Source of the DNA: Mycolicibacterium mengxianglii | GTDB taxonomy: Bacteria > Actinomycetota > Actinomycetes > Mycobacteriales > Mycobacteriaceae | Assembly: GCF_015710575.1 (NCBI RefSeq) | Contig: NZ_CP065373.1 | Span: 2,852,001-2,916,000 of the forward strand | Length of the DNA stretch: 64,000 nucleotides | Direction of reading: 5' to 3' | Shown: in pieces, positions 41,887 to 51,309 of the stretch | Numbering within the stretch: position 1 is the stretch's first letter | How the letters are laid out: every line of letters begins with the position of its first letter | Made by a program: the position numbers and the translations under genes | Notes under the pieces: model-generated | The model's input: the letters and a program-made list of their open reading frames with translations, nothing else | The model's database searches: none | Told to the model about the DNA's origin: nothing

Positions 41887-44421
41887 GTGGCTCGTCTGCA
41901 ATTCGTCGCCGCACTCAGCGTCCTGCGGATCGTCAACCTGCGCGCGTTGCGCCGGCACAGCTTTCGTGCCTTGCTGGCCGCGATCTCGCTCGGCGGCGGC
42001 GTCGCCGTCGTGGTGGCGGTCATGATCGAGGTCAGCAGCGTCAGCACCGCTGTCGATGACGTCGGCTACCAGATCGCCGGGCCGGCGCCGTTGCGGGTGG
42101 TCGGCGCAGCGTCTCGAGGGGGTGTCGACGCGCAGGCAATCGAGACCGTCCGAGGCATGCCGGGCGTATCGGCCGTCGTCCCGGTGGTTCGTGCGGTGAC
42201 CATGGTCCGAACCGAAAACCGCGAAAACTATGTACTCACCTTGGGTATCGATTGCACGGCACGCTGGATCATCGATCCCGCCGTCTGCCCACCAGACCGA
42301 GAAGAACCGCCGGTGCCCGCCACGTCGACCACGTTCGGCAAGACGCTGGACAGCCCCACGACACTGGTCACCAACACGGGGCAACTTCCACTGAACGGGT
42401 TGCAGCAGGTTTCCCAACTCGACAGCATCAACAACGGCCTCGTCGTGGTGCTGCCGCTGAGCATGGCGAAGGCGCAGTTCGCCCGCGAGGACCGGGCCGA
42501 CCTGCTCTACGTCACCTTGGCTGACGATGCGCAGGCGCCGCAGCTACAAGGCCAGCTCCGCGATGCGCTCGGTCCCGGTTACAACGTGCTGACACGAAGT
42601 GACCCTGACCGCGGGTTCAACGTGAACTCGGTGCTCCTTCCGCTGCTGGCGATCTTTGCCCTGATCGCCGTGGGTGTCGGCGTCATCCTGATCGCGCAGA
42701 TCACCCGCCTGTCGGTGGAGGAGCGTCGACACGAGATCGCCGTAGCCGCTGCGCTGGGTGCCTCCCCGCTGGCCTCGGTGACCGGATTCCTGGCAGAGGC
42801 CGCGGTGTTGGGTGCGGTCGGATCGCTGATCGGGGTGCTCATCGGCGTCGCCATCGCGTACCCGGTGGTCGCCAACGCCAGCGAACTGACGCAGTTGTAT
42901 CTCGGCGTGAACGTGCCGGTGGTGGTTCCACCTGGCATCCTCGCCGCCGGAGTGGGGATCGGGGTGTTGTTGGCTGTCCTGGCTGCCGCACCACCCAGCA
43001 TGTCGGCATTGAAAACGGCGATAGCTTCCGAGCTTTCGGGCCGTTCGGCCCAGGCAAGCACCGAATCACGCAGTATCTGGCCCAAAGCCGCAGCGCTGCT
43101 GTCCGTCGGTGCTGTAGGCGTGATCGCTGCCGAGTGGGCAACAAGATCAGGTGGTCTGGAACCGGGTGAGGCCGCTGTCGCCAACGGCGGTGTCGTTCTG
43201 GCGATCATCGGATTGCTTTCGGCTGCAGCATATTTGAGTACGCAGCTGATCGCCTTGGTGCGGTTGTCGCCTGGGCGGGCACGCGGCGCAACGCTACGCA
43301 TAGCGCTCACGGGCCTCAGGGCGAACCCCACCCGCACGACCGCGATTGCAGGTGCCGTTGCGGTACCGGTGGCGGTCGCGCTCCTGCTCTCCTCGTTTCT
43401 CGTCGGAATCAACAGTGCATCCGAAGACGTGGCCGAGGCACAGGCGACGGGTCGCCTCGTCGTCAGCACCACACGCTTCAGCGATTGGGGTGCGCTCGAC
43501 TCGGGGTTCTCCGCGGAGACAATCGCGGCGTTGGCTTCGCTACCGGGAGTTGATCACGTTGAGCGCATGGTGGAAATCGAGGCCTCCCTGGACGACGGGT
43601 CTTTGGCCTATGTGCGCGCCGAGGACTACCCGTCCTTTCCCTTCCCGGTGCTGGCTGGGGGCTCTCAAGAATCCACACTCGCCGCCGATCAACTCATCAT
43701 CGGCGGTGTCCTCGCCCGGCAACAGCACATCCGGGTGGGCGACTCGCTGCGCCTCGGGACGGGAACTCGGGCGCGCGACATGGTGGTGGGCACCATCGTT
43801 GCGAGTCCCGAACTGGGCGGTCGACGTATCTACATGCCCGATCAGTCCGCAGCAGAGATCTTCGGGGCCTATCCCGCAGGTCTGGTCCGCGTCATGCCGG
43901 CCCCTGGTGTGCCGCTCGAGCGGATTGCCGCACAGATCCAGTCCCTCGCCACCAACCAGCCCGTCAAGGTGGTGGATTCGGTGGGGTACCAGGAAGAGAC
44001 AGCCAACGGTGTCAACCGCTTCCTGACAACGCTGAATGCGCTCAAATACGGGCTTCTGGCCATCGCGTTCGTGTCGGTATTGGCGACCTTGCTGCTCGTC
44101 GGGATGCGCCGCCAGCGCGAGATGGCTCTCATCCAGGCACTGGGGGCCAGCGATTCAAAGGTCTTCGCCGTCACGACGATCGAAGCCGTGGTCGCGAGTG
44201 CGGTCGGCGCCGGCTTCGGGGCTGCCCTCTCCCTCGCGATCATCGAGGCTGTTCGCAGGGCGGCCGTTGTCACCGTGGGGTCGCTCAGCCCGTTGAGCTT
44301 TCCCTGGTCGGAAGCCGTGAAGTACTCCGTGCTCGCCGTGGCCGCCGCGGTGGTCGCGGCGGTCATTCCCGCATGGAAGAGCACCAAGGCAACGCCATCG
44401 ACGGCGCTTCGCGAGGAGTAG
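41887..44421 (+). CDS. FtsX-family ABC exporter permease
   Basis: This 844-residue permease has two FtsX domains. The first is near residues 255-350 (LLAIFALIAVGVGVILIAQI, then EERRHEIAVAAALGAS). The second lies near the C-terminus (YGLLAIAFVSVLATLLLVGM, then RRQREMALIQALGAS). Each is preceded by a large extracytoplasmic domain, giving about ten membrane helices. This is the layout of LolC/E- or DUF214-type exporters that move lipids or lipopeptides out of the membrane. It begins with a GTG one base after the ATPase stop. Its position suggests export of the PKS-NRPS product; substrate is inference. Confidence 0.85.
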   Translation: MARLQFVAALSVLRIVNLRALRRHSFRALLAAISLGGGVAVVVAVMIEVSSVSTAVDDVGYQIAGPAPLRVVGAASRGGVDAQAIETVRGMPGVSAVVPVVRAVTMVRTENRENYVLTLGIDCTARWIIDPAVCPPDREEPPVPATSTTFGKTLDSPTTLVTNTGQLPLNGLQQVSQLDSINNGLVVVLPLSMAKAQFAREDRADLLYVTLADDAQAPQLQGQLRDALGPGYNVLTRSDPDRGFNVNSVLLPLLAIFALIAVGVGVILIAQITRLSVEERRHEIAVAAALGASPLASVTGFLAEAAVLGAVGSLIGVLIGVAIAYPVVANASELTQLYLGVNVPVVVPPGILAAGVGIGVLLAVLAAAPPSMSALKTAIASELSGRSAQASTESRSIWPKAAALLSVGAVGVIAAEWATRSGGLEPGEAAVANGGVVLAIIGLLSAAAYLSTQLIALVRLSPGRARGATLRIALTGLRANPTRTTAIAGAVAVPVAVALLLSSFLVGINSASEDVAEAQATGRLVVSTTRFSDWGALDSGFSAETIAALASLPGVDHVERMVEIEASLDDGSLAYVRAEDYPSFPFPVLAGGSQESTLAADQLIIGGVLARQQHIRVGDSLRLGTGTRARDMVVGTIVASPELGGRRIYMPDQSAAEIFGAYPAGLVRVMPAPGVPLERIAAQIQSLATNQPVKVVDSVGYQEETANGVNRFLTTLNALKYGLLAIAFVSVLATLLLVGMRRQREMALIQALGASDSKVFAVTTIEAVVASAVGAGFGAALSLAIIEAVRRAAVVTVGSLSPLSFPWSEAVKYSVLAVAAAVVAAVIPAWKSTKATPSTALREE

Positions 44422-44491
44422 ACGAAGGTCGCCCGCAGCCGGCAGGCGCCACATGCCGGCGACCGCCCTGCACGGTTAGTTCGTTAGCCGA

Positions 44492-44505
44492 TATATTTTT
44501 CTGCG
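44492..44505 (+). promoter_or_regulatory. -10 box TATATT 8 nt before ATG
   Basis: TATATT at 44492-44497 precedes the ATG at 44506 by 8 nt, with no ribosome-binding site. The MFS gene therefore has its own leaderless-type promoter and need not depend on the PKS operon. Confidence 0.5.
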
Positions 44506-45948
44506 ATGTCAACGAAGGGCGGTCCCTCAGCCCGGCTCTTGATCGCCGCGCTGAGCCTGGTCGCGCTGACGGTGGCGATTCTCCAGACCGCGGTGGTGCC
44601 GGTGCTGGGACTGATCGCCGACCAATTACAGGCGTCGAACGTGGCGGTCAGCTGGGCAGTTACGGCCAACCTGCTCAGCGCCGCGGCAGCTACTCCCCTG
44701 CTGAGCCGGCTGGCCGATCTGCACAACAAGAAGTACATCCTGATCGGCGTGCTGCTGGTGGTGCTGATGGGCTCGGTGCTGGCCGCGGTGACGGCCTCCC
44801 TGCCTGTCTTGATCGCAGCCCGGGCGCTGCAAGGAGTGTCGTTCGCGCTGTATCCCATCTGTGTGGCGGTGCTGCGGGAAGAGCTGGACGAGGAACAGGT
44901 GGTGCGGGCGCTGGCGGTGCTCTCGGCGACGCTGGGCTTCGGCGGCGGGATGGGCCTGGTGGCCACCGGCCTGCTGGTCTCCGGCGACGCCGACTATCAC
45001 CGGGTGTTCTGGTTGTCGGCCGGATTCTCGGTGCTGGTGCTGTTGACGGTGGTCATCGCCGTGCCGTCCCGCCGGCACCGGGGTGCCGGATCGATCGACT
45101 GGCTGGGTGCCCTCGGATTGGCGGTTGGGCTCAGCGCACTGCTGCTGGCCATCACCCAGGGCAACACCTGGGGCTGGATCTCCCCCGCGACCATCGCGGC
45201 GGGTCTCGGCGGTGTGGCCGCCCTGACGCTGTGGTGGCTCTGGGAACGCAGCCGCAGATACCCGCTGGTCTCTATTCCCATGCTCACCCGGCGGGCGATG
45301 CTGCTGACGAACCTGGCGACCGTATTCGTGGGCATGGGACTGTATTTCGGGTTTCTCGGGCTGACGCAGTTCGTGCAGACGCCGCGGCAGGCCGGGTACG
45401 GCTTCTCCGCCAGTGTGCTGTATTCGAGCGTGGTGTTCCTGCTGCCGGGCGCACTCGCCGGGTTGGTGGTCGCGACGCTGAGCGGCAGGTTCATCGACCG
45501 GTTCGGTGCCCGACCTGTCCTGATGAGCGGTGCCCTCACCGGCATCGTGGGATTCACCGGCCTGGCCGTCGCGCACTCTCAACCGTGGCAGGTGATCGTG
45601 GCCGGGATCGCGACCAACGCCTACATCAGCCTGGCCTACGGCGCGCTGCCCGCTCTCGTGGTCAGTGAGGTCGGCCCCGGGGAGACCGGGGTGGCCACCG
45701 GGGTCAACGCCATCGCCCGCACCGTCGGTAGCGCCATGGCCGCGGCGATGGTCGCGGTGCTGCTGAGCAGGACCAGCGGCCGCACCGGACTACCTCCCGA
45801 AGGGGCCTTCAACACGATTTTCGTGGCCGGCGCAGTGACGGCGGCGCTGGCGACGGTGCTCATCGCGATGTCGAAGGGACGGCGCCGCAGGGTGGACTCA
45901 CCCGCGGCCACCGTCGACTCCCGAGCGATGAACCATGAGTGGGGCTGA
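44506..45948 (+). CDS. MFS drug/metabolite transporter
   Basis: This 480-residue major facilitator has about 14 membrane helices, as in the DHA2/EmrB-QacA group. The cytoplasmic loop between helices 2 and 3 carries the LLSRLADLHNKKYIL (motif A-like) segment, followed by RALQGVSFALYPICV. The length fits a 14-helix exporter. It lies 84 bp after the ABC permease and has its own promoter, so it may or may not export the PKS-NRPS product. Substrate is unknown; proton-coupled efflux is the likely mechanism. Confidence 0.82.
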   Translation: MSTKGGPSARLLIAALSLVALTVAILQTAVVPVLGLIADQLQASNVAVSWAVTANLLSAAAATPLLSRLADLHNKKYILIGVLLVVLMGSVLAAVTASLPVLIAARALQGVSFALYPICVAVLREELDEEQVVRALAVLSATLGFGGGMGLVATGLLVSGDADYHRVFWLSAGFSVLVLLTVVIAVPSRRHRGAGSIDWLGALGLAVGLSALLLAITQGNTWGWISPATIAAGLGGVAALTLWWLWERSRRYPLVSIPMLTRRAMLLTNLATVFVGMGLYFGFLGLTQFVQTPRQAGYGFSASVLYSSVVFLLPGALAGLVVATLSGRFIDRFGARPVLMSGALTGIVGFTGLAVAHSQPWQVIVAGIATNAYISLAYGALPALVVSEVGPGETGVATGVNAIARTVGSAMAAAMVAVLLSRTSGRTGLPPEGAFNTIFVAGAVTAALATVLIAMSKGRRRRVDSPAATVDSRAMNHEWG

Positions 45949-46050
45949 GTAACCGCTGTTCAGACCCGCACGCCGGACAAAATACCGGGTGTTTTCGTCG
46001 CGACTATCGGGTATGCACGGGCCCAAGACGGGCGCGCCACGGAGGTTGCG

Positions 46051-47013
46051 ATGCTGGGTTGGCTCGATCGGCTGCAGCAACGCAGCCGTGCCGCAGGCTT
46101 TGCCATCGCCGTCATCTACAAGTACGTGGATGACCAGGCCGGGTACCTGGCGGCGTTGATCGCCTATTACGCGTTCGTGTCCTTGTTTCCCCTGCTGCTG
46201 TTGTTGACCACGGTGCTCGGCGTCGTGCTGTCCGACCGGCCGGAGTGGCGGGAGGACATCTACGACTCGGCGCTGAGCCAGTTCCCCCTCATCGGAGATC
46301 AGCTCAACGAACCCAGTGCACTCAGCGGCGGCACCACGGGCGTCGTCATCGGGATCAGTGTGGCCGTGTACGGCGGGCTCGGGGTGGGCCAGGCCCTGCA
46401 GAATGCGATGGAGAACATCTGGGCCGTCCCCCGCGATCTGCGTCCGGACCCGATCCGGTCCCGACTGCGCAGCCTCCTGCTGCTGGTGATTATGGGCACC
46501 GCGCTGATCGGCACCACCCTTCTGGTCACGCTCGGACGCAGCTCGGCCAGCCTCGGGCTCGTCAGCAAGGTCGGCATCGTGATCGCGGCCTGGGCTCTCA
46601 ACACCACCGTGTGTGTCATCGCGTTCCGGGTGACGACCACGCGGGCGCTGACCTACCGCGACGTGCTGCCGGGTGCGGTGGCCGCTGCCGTGGTCTGGCA
46701 GCTGCTGCAGTGGTTCGGAGCCACCTATGTCTCGCATGTGGTGGCGTCGGCGAGCGTGACGAACAGCGTGTTCGCTGTGGTCCTCGGCCTCATCGCGTTC
46801 CTGTACCTGACCTCGACCAGCCTGCTGATCTGCGCCGAGATCAATGTGGTGCGCGTGGATCACCTCCATCCGCGGGCACTGCTCACGCCGTTCACCGATG
46901 ACGTCGACCTGACCGACGCCGACCGCAAGTTGTATGCAGGACAGGCGAAAGCGCAGCGCGCCAAGGGATTTCAGCGAGTCGAGGTCAGTTTCGACGACCA
47001 CCGTAGCGAGTGA
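46051..47013 (+). CDS. YihY/BrkB family membrane protein
   Basis: This 320-residue YihY/BrkB-family protein has six predicted membrane helices; the hallmark LAALIAYYAFVSLFPLLLLL lies near residues 35-55, and there is a polar C-terminal tail of about 45 residues. The family was once thought to be ribonuclease BN and is now treated as a membrane protein of uncertain role. GGAGG lies 6 nt before the ATG. The stop codon forms the outer base pairs of a hairpin shared with the convergent DMT gene. Confidence 0.85.
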   Translation: MLGWLDRLQQRSRAAGFAIAVIYKYVDDQAGYLAALIAYYAFVSLFPLLLLLTTVLGVVLSDRPEWREDIYDSALSQFPLIGDQLNEPSALSGGTTGVVIGISVAVYGGLGVGQALQNAMENIWAVPRDLRPDPIRSRLRSLLLLVIMGTALIGTTLLVTLGRSSASLGLVSKVGIVIAAWALNTTVCVIAFRVTTTRALTYRDVLPGAVAAAVVWQLLQWFGATYVSHVVASASVTNSVFAVVLGLIAFLYLTSTSLLICAEINVVRVDHLHPRALLTPFTDDVDLTDADRKLYAGQAKAQRAKGFQRVEVSFDDHRSE

Positions 47014-47034
47014 GGCCGCAACTGCGCAGCCTCA
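47011..47034. terminator. Bidirectional terminator-like hairpin made from both stop codons
   Basis: TGAGGC (47011-47016) pairs with GCCTCA (47029-47034) around a 12-nt loop that can pair further (GC...GC). The TGA stops of both convergent genes are the ends of the two arms. There is no T-tract, as is usual in mycobacteria. Confidence 0.5.
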
Positions 47035-47955
47035 GCGCCCGACCTCGGTGAGCAGTGGCGCCGGCCGCGCCCCTGCCCGCGCGGCGCCGATTCCCGCGAC
47101 CACGACGAATCCGATGCCCGCCATCGCGGCGGGCCCGGGCACCTGGTGCAGGATGATCAGCCCGATGACCATGGCGAACGCCGGTTCCAGGCTCATCAAT
47201 GTGCCGAACGCCGACGTCGTGAGCCGGCGCAGCGCAAAGAACTCGAGGGTGAACGGAATGACCGGCAGCAACACCGCCAGCCCGAGGCCGAACAGGATCA
47301 GTTCAGGGGTCAGGCGGCCGAAGGCCAGCGGGCCCACCGCAATCGTGGCGACCAGCCCGGCGGTGGCCATGGAGACGGCCAGCCCGTTGGCTCCGGCCAC
47401 GTCGTCACCGACGCGTTGGGTGAGCACGATGTAGCAGGCCCAGAAGATCGCGGAGGTGAGCGCGAAACCCACACCGATGAGGTCGACGTGCCCGGCCCAC
47501 GGCTGTGTCAGCAGCAGTACACCGACGGCGGCCAACGCCGGCCACAGCACTCGGCGGCCGGCGCCGGCGGTGGCTACCGCCACGCCGAGCGGGCCGAGAA
47601 ATTCCAGAGCGCTGGCGGTCCCCATCGGTATCCGCTCCAGGGCGGCCATGAAGAGCAACGTGATCAGTGCGGTGACGACCCCGAGTGCCACCGAGTATCC
47701 GAACGAGCGGCGAGTGAAGGCGGACGGTCGTGGACGCACGATCACCAGCATGAGCACCCCGGCCCAGCCGAGACGCAGCCATGCGGTGCCATCGGCGCCG
47801 AGGCGGTCGATCAGGGTGACCGCGACGGCCAGGCCCAGTTGGACGCACAGCATCGAGCCCATCGCCATCAGGGCGCCGCTGCGTGCCGGTTGATTTTCCA
47901 CCGCGCCATTCAACGAGGTACAGACCGTTCGTGTCCAGGCGATATTGATGGACAT
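47032..47955 (-). CDS. EamA/DMT-superfamily exporter (RhtA-like)
   Basis: This is a 307-residue ten-helix drug/metabolite transporter. Two EamA repeats are visible; the first ends near [13 protein letters not shown] and the second near [32 protein letters not shown] is typical of RhtA-type amino acid exporters. Start is set at the ATG at 47955; a start at 47868 (MAMGSML) would trim 29 polar residues and leave room for a leader. It is divergent from a LysR regulator whose start is only 30 bp away, so that regulator probably controls it. Confidence 0.8.
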   Translation of the reverse strand: MSINIAWTRTVCTSLNGAVENQPARSGALMAMGSMLCVQLGLAVAVTLIDRLGADGTAWLRLGWAGVLMLVIVRPRPSAFTRRSFGYSVALGVVTALITLLFMAALERIPMGTASALEFLGPLGVAVATAGAGRRVLWPALAAVGVLLLTQPWAGHVDLIGVGFALTSAIFWACYIVLTQRVGDDVAGANGLAVSMATAGLVATIAVGPLAFGRLTPELILFGLGLAVLLPVIPFTLEFFALRRLTTSAFGTLMSLEPAFAMVIGLIILHQVPGPAAMAGIGFVVVAGIGAARAGARPAPLLTEVGR

Positions 47956-47958
47956 ACC

Positions 47959-47975
47959 GTTCGTAAATCGTGAAC
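47959..47975. promoter_or_regulatory. LysR-type dyad GTTC-N9-GAAC between divergent starts
   Basis: GTTC at 47959-47962 and GAAC at 47972-47975 form an interrupted dyad containing the T-N11-A pattern favoured by LysR proteins. It occupies most of the 30 bp between the DMT and lysR start codons. Confidence 0.45.
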
Positions 47976-47985
47976 AATTGGCAGT

Positions 47986-48915
47986 GTGGACCCACGCCGA
48001 CTCGAGCTGCTGCTCGCTCTCTCCCAACTGGGCTCGATGCGGGCGGTCGCCGAGACGCACCGCCTGACCACCTCGACGGTCTCCCAGCAGCTCGCGGCAC
48101 TCTCGAGAGAGGCGGGAACCACCCTCGTCGAACCCGACGGCCGACGCGTCCGCCTCACCCCCGCGGGGCGGCGCCTCGCAGATCACGCTGTCACGATCCT
48201 GGCTGCCATCGAAGCTGCGCGACTCGATCTCGACCCCGACGCCGAACCGGCGGGAACAGTGCGGGTTGGGGGTTTCGCCACCGGCATCCGGGTGTCGCTG
48301 ATGCCGGCATTGAGCACGCTGGCGCGCACCCATCCCGAGGTCGACGTGCAGATCAACGAGTACGAACCGATCGAGGCGTTCCGACTGCTCATCGACGACG
48401 ACCTGGATCTGGCCGTCACCTACGACTACAACCTCGCACCGGCGGCGATCAACCCGATGCTCGAGGCGGTGCCCCTGTGGTCAACCCCATGGGGACTGGC
48501 GGTTCCCGCCGAGGAACCCGACCAGTCCGCCAACCTCTCCGCTCACGCGCAGCGGCCATGGATTGTCAACTCTCGCAACACCGCCGACGAAATAGCCGTC
48601 CGCACGCTGGCGTCTCTGGCCGGCTTCACGCCGCTGATCGCTCACCAGATCGACACCCTCGAACTGGTGGAGGAGTTGATCGCCGGGGGGTACGGGATCG
48701 GGCTGCTGCCGCTGCATCGGGCGGTGCCCGCCACCGTGAAGGTGCTGCCGCTGCGCGATCCCGTGGTCATCATGACCACCTATGCAGTGACGCGGCGCGG
48801 CCGCTCCGCCTGGCCTGCACTGCACTTGATCGTCGACCGCCTCAGGACGCAGGACAATCGACTACCCGCGCTGCAGCGCTGGCCTCGAACCGCCGACAGC
48901 GCAGTGCTTCCCTGA
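47986..48915 (+). CDS. LysR-family transcriptional regulator
   Basis: This 309-residue regulator has an N-terminal winged helix-turn-helix (about 5-65; [20 protein letters not shown], then [17 protein letters not shown]) and a periplasmic-binding-like effector domain (about 88-295; [20 protein letters not shown]). It starts with GTG at 47986 and is divergent from the DMT exporter, the classical arrangement for a LysR protein controlling an amino-acid or metabolite exporter. The effector is unknown. Confidence 0.88.
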   Translation: MDPRRLELLLALSQLGSMRAVAETHRLTTSTVSQQLAALSREAGTTLVEPDGRRVRLTPAGRRLADHAVTILAAIEAARLDLDPDAEPAGTVRVGGFATGIRVSLMPALSTLARTHPEVDVQINEYEPIEAFRLLIDDDLDLAVTYDYNLAPAAINPMLEAVPLWSTPWGLAVPAEEPDQSANLSAHAQRPWIVNSRNTADEIAVRTLASLAGFTPLIAHQIDTLELVEELIAGGYGIGLLPLHRAVPATVKVLPLRDPVVIMTTYAVTRRGRSAWPALHLIVDRLRTQDNRLPALQRWPRTADSAVLP

Positions 48916-48958
48916 CATCAACGCCGGTGCGGCGGATCAGTCGGCACCTGCGGCGCGT

Positions 48959-48969
48959 TAGAGTCCCCT
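48959..48969 (+). promoter_or_regulatory. -10 box TAGAGT 5 nt before GTG (leaderless-type start)
   Basis: TAGAGT at 48959-48964 is followed by CCCCT and the GTG at 48970. It gives the flavin oxidoreductase its own promoter, 43 bp after the lysR stop. Confidence 0.45.
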
Positions 48970-50064
48970 GTGGCCCTCGAAGACTTGTTCCAACCGCTGA
49001 CTGTCCGATCGCTGACCGTGCCCAACCGGTTCGCCATGGCGCCGATGACCCGGCAGGCATCCCCCGGCGGCGTCCCCGGTGCTGACGTGGCCGAGTACTA
49101 CCGCAGGCGAGCTGCCGGCGGTGTCGGACTGATCATCACCGAAGGCGTCCGGCTGTCTGACCCGGCGTCCGGATATCCGTTCTCGATTCCCACCCTTGCC
49201 GGCGACGACGCACTCAGCGGCTGGACCCGCGTTGTGGACGCAGTCCACGCCGAGGGCGGGACGATCGCGGCGCAACTGTGGCATCAGGGCGGGCAACGTG
49301 ACGATTCCGACGGTGTGGTGCCGGTCAGCCCGTCCGGTGTCGACGGAACCGGTCAGCCCCGAGGGCGGGCGCTGGAAGCCAACGAGCTCCCGCAGCTCGC
49401 ACAACTGTTCGCGACCGCTGCGGCCACCGCACGCGAGGTTGGCTTCGACGCCATCGAGATACACGGCGCCCACGGGTACCTCTTGGACGAGTTCTTCTGG
49501 GAGCGGACGAATCTGCGCACCGACGACTACGGTGGGTCGCTGTCGGCGCGGACCCGGTTCCCCGCCGAGGTGGTGGCCGCGGTGCGCGCCGCAGTCGGTC
49601 CAGACTTCCCGATCATCTTCCGCTTCTCGCAGTGGAAGGGCACCGACTATGCCGCCTCGATCGCCGACAACCCGGCACAGCTGCGGGATCTGTTGACCCC
49701 GTTGGTCCACGCCGGAGTCGACGTCCTTCATCCCTCGACCCGCAGGCACTACGTGCCCGCGTTCCCCGGGGACGCCGATGGGTTGAGCCTGGCGGGGTGG
49801 ACCAAAAAGGTCACCGGGTCAACGGTGATCGCAGTGGGATCTGTCGGACTGGAGACCCAGTTCCGCAGCGAGAAGCCCGGTCAGGTGATCGATCCCGCAC
49901 CCGTCGACCGCCTGGTCGAGCAGTTCACGTCCGGTGAGTTCGACGTCGTGGCCATCGGGCGCGCACTGCTTGCAGACCCTGGTTGGGTGAATCGACTGCG
50001 CGACGGCGATCTCGGCGGATTCCACGGCTACGACGCGGCAACCGCGTTGGCGGCCCTGGCCTGA
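48970..50064 (+). CDS. Old yellow enzyme-type NADH:flavin oxidoreductase
   Basis: This is a 364-residue FMN TIM barrel of the old yellow enzyme family. The signature HGAHGYLLDEFFWERTNLRT followed by DDYGGS is intact, as is the N-terminal NRFAMAPMTRQASPGG loop and AAQLWHQGGQ. It should reduce activated C=C bonds with NAD(P)H; the natural substrate is not known. It is transcribed from its own leaderless-type promoter and ends 5 bp from the convergent MFS gene. Confidence 0.88.
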   Translation: MALEDLFQPLTVRSLTVPNRFAMAPMTRQASPGGVPGADVAEYYRRRAAGGVGLIITEGVRLSDPASGYPFSIPTLAGDDALSGWTRVVDAVHAEGGTIAAQLWHQGGQRDDSDGVVPVSPSGVDGTGQPRGRALEANELPQLAQLFATAAATAREVGFDAIEIHGAHGYLLDEFFWERTNLRTDDYGGSLSARTRFPAEVVAAVRAAVGPDFPIIFRFSQWKGTDYAASIADNPAQLRDLLTPLVHAGVDVLHPSTRRHYVPAFPGDADGLSLAGWTKKVTGSTVIAVGSVGLETQFRSEKPGQVIDPAPVDRLVEQFTSGEFDVVAIGRALLADPGWVNRLRDGDLGGFHGYDAATALAALA

Positions 50065-50084
50065 GCGCCTCAGGTGAGTGGCGC
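50065..50084. terminator. Weak hairpin between convergent genes
   Basis: GCGCC (50065-50069) can pair with GGCGC (50080-50084) around a 10-nt loop. It starts directly after the oxidoreductase stop and covers the end of the MFS gene. Only five base pairs support it. Confidence 0.3.
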
Positions 50085-51305
50085 GTCGGCCCGGGTCTCC
50101 GGCGAGGCGGGTTCCACAGCCCGATGGCGCGACAGCAACACGAACAACATGCCGCCGGCAAGGGCGGCGCCGCCGGCAAGTGTGAGGAACCCGTCGAAGC
50201 TCTGCGTGCCTGTCAACATGCGGCTGAGGATGAACGCGCCCAACGCCGAGGACACCCCGATGGCGGCGGACAGCAGGCTCAGTACCGTGCTGTAGATCTC
50301 CAGACCGAAACGCCGTGCGACCAAGTAGGCGATGACGTCGCCTTCCGCACCCCAGGCCGCACCGAGACAGCACACCGCAATCACCAAGACGGCCACGCCG
50401 TTCAGCGGGGACGCGATCAGCAGGCAGCCGACTCCCGGTAGCCCCATGGCGACCGTGGCGACAAGATGCGGCGGCAGCCGATCCAGGGCAAAACCGCACA
50501 CGAACCGACCCACCACGACGGCGACCGCGAAGATCGAGATCAGCAGCGCCACTGCCTCACCCGGGGCGGCCGAATCTCCGAGCATCACACCGAGCTGAGC
50601 CGTGGTCACCGTGTGGTAGAGGTTGCACAGCAGCACACCGGAGAGCATGATCCAGAACACCGGGCTGCGACCGATCGCGGAGTAGTCGGCGCGGGTCTTG
50701 CGTTCTCGCCGAACGTCATCGGCGTCATCCTCCCGCCTCGGGATGAGGGCCAGCGCGACCGCGCCCACCACCGCGATCGTGGCGGCCACGGCCAAGCAGC
50801 CGATGCGCCACCCGTACGCGCGGGAGACCGCATCGAGGGCCGGGGTGCCGATGGCCCCCAGGAGCGGCGGCCCCGATATCGCGACCGCCAGAGCCAGCCC
50901 CCGGGCCTTGTCGAAGCTGGTGGCCACGATCCGGCTGTAGATAGCGGGCGTGGTCGTGACACCCAAGGCAACGGAGGCGACATTGATCGCGAAGTACTGC
51001 CAGATCGGCCCGGTCATCGCGGCGTAAGCGATCCAGCAGGCGGGCAGACCCACGACGCCGATGACCGCGACCCTACGCACGCCGAGCAGATCGGTGAGCC
51101 GACCGAAGACGGGCAGAAACACGAACGTGAGCAGAGCGATGACACCACTCAGGACGAATGCTGAACGGCTCCAATGGAATGCCTGCAGAAAGTGCGGCCC
51201 CATCACTCCGTTGGTGTAGGCATTCAGACTCAGCCCGGCACTGAGTCCGGCGGTGGCCGCCGCCAACGGCTGCCAGTTGGTCCGCAGCTCACTGAGGTAA
51301 CCCAC
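50070..51305 (-). CDS. MFS transporter (oxalate/formate antiporter-like, 12 helices)
   Basis: This 411-residue major facilitator has about 12 membrane helices. The first half contains VFGRLTDLLGVRRVAVIGVV (motif A) and the second AVVVGRFVCGFALDRLPPHLVA. The overall pattern resembles monocarboxylate or oxalate/formate antiporters. The GTG at 51305 is preferred: it lies 4 bp after the tesB stop, so the two genes form one transcription unit; the longer open frame lies inside tesB. Substrate is unknown. Confidence 0.78.
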   Translation of the reverse strand: MGYLSELRTNWQPLAAATAGLSAGLSLNAYTNGVMGPHFLQAFHWSRSAFVLSGVIALLTFVFLPVFGRLTDLLGVRRVAVIGVVGLPACWIAYAAMTGPIWQYFAINVASVALGVTTTPAIYSRIVATSFDKARGLALAVAISGPPLLGAIGTPALDAVSRAYGWRIGCLAVAATIAVVGAVALALIPRREDDADDVRRERKTRADYSAIGRSPVFWIMLSGVLLCNLYHTVTTAQLGVMLGDSAAPGEAVALLISIFAVAVVVGRFVCGFALDRLPPHLVATVAMGLPGVGCLLIASPLNGVAVLVIAVCCLGAAWGAEGDVIAYLVARRFGLEIYSTVLSLLSAAIGVSSALGAFILSRMLTGTQSFDGFLTLAGGAALAGGMLFVLLSRHRAVEPASPETRADAPLT

Positions 51306-51309
51306 GGGC

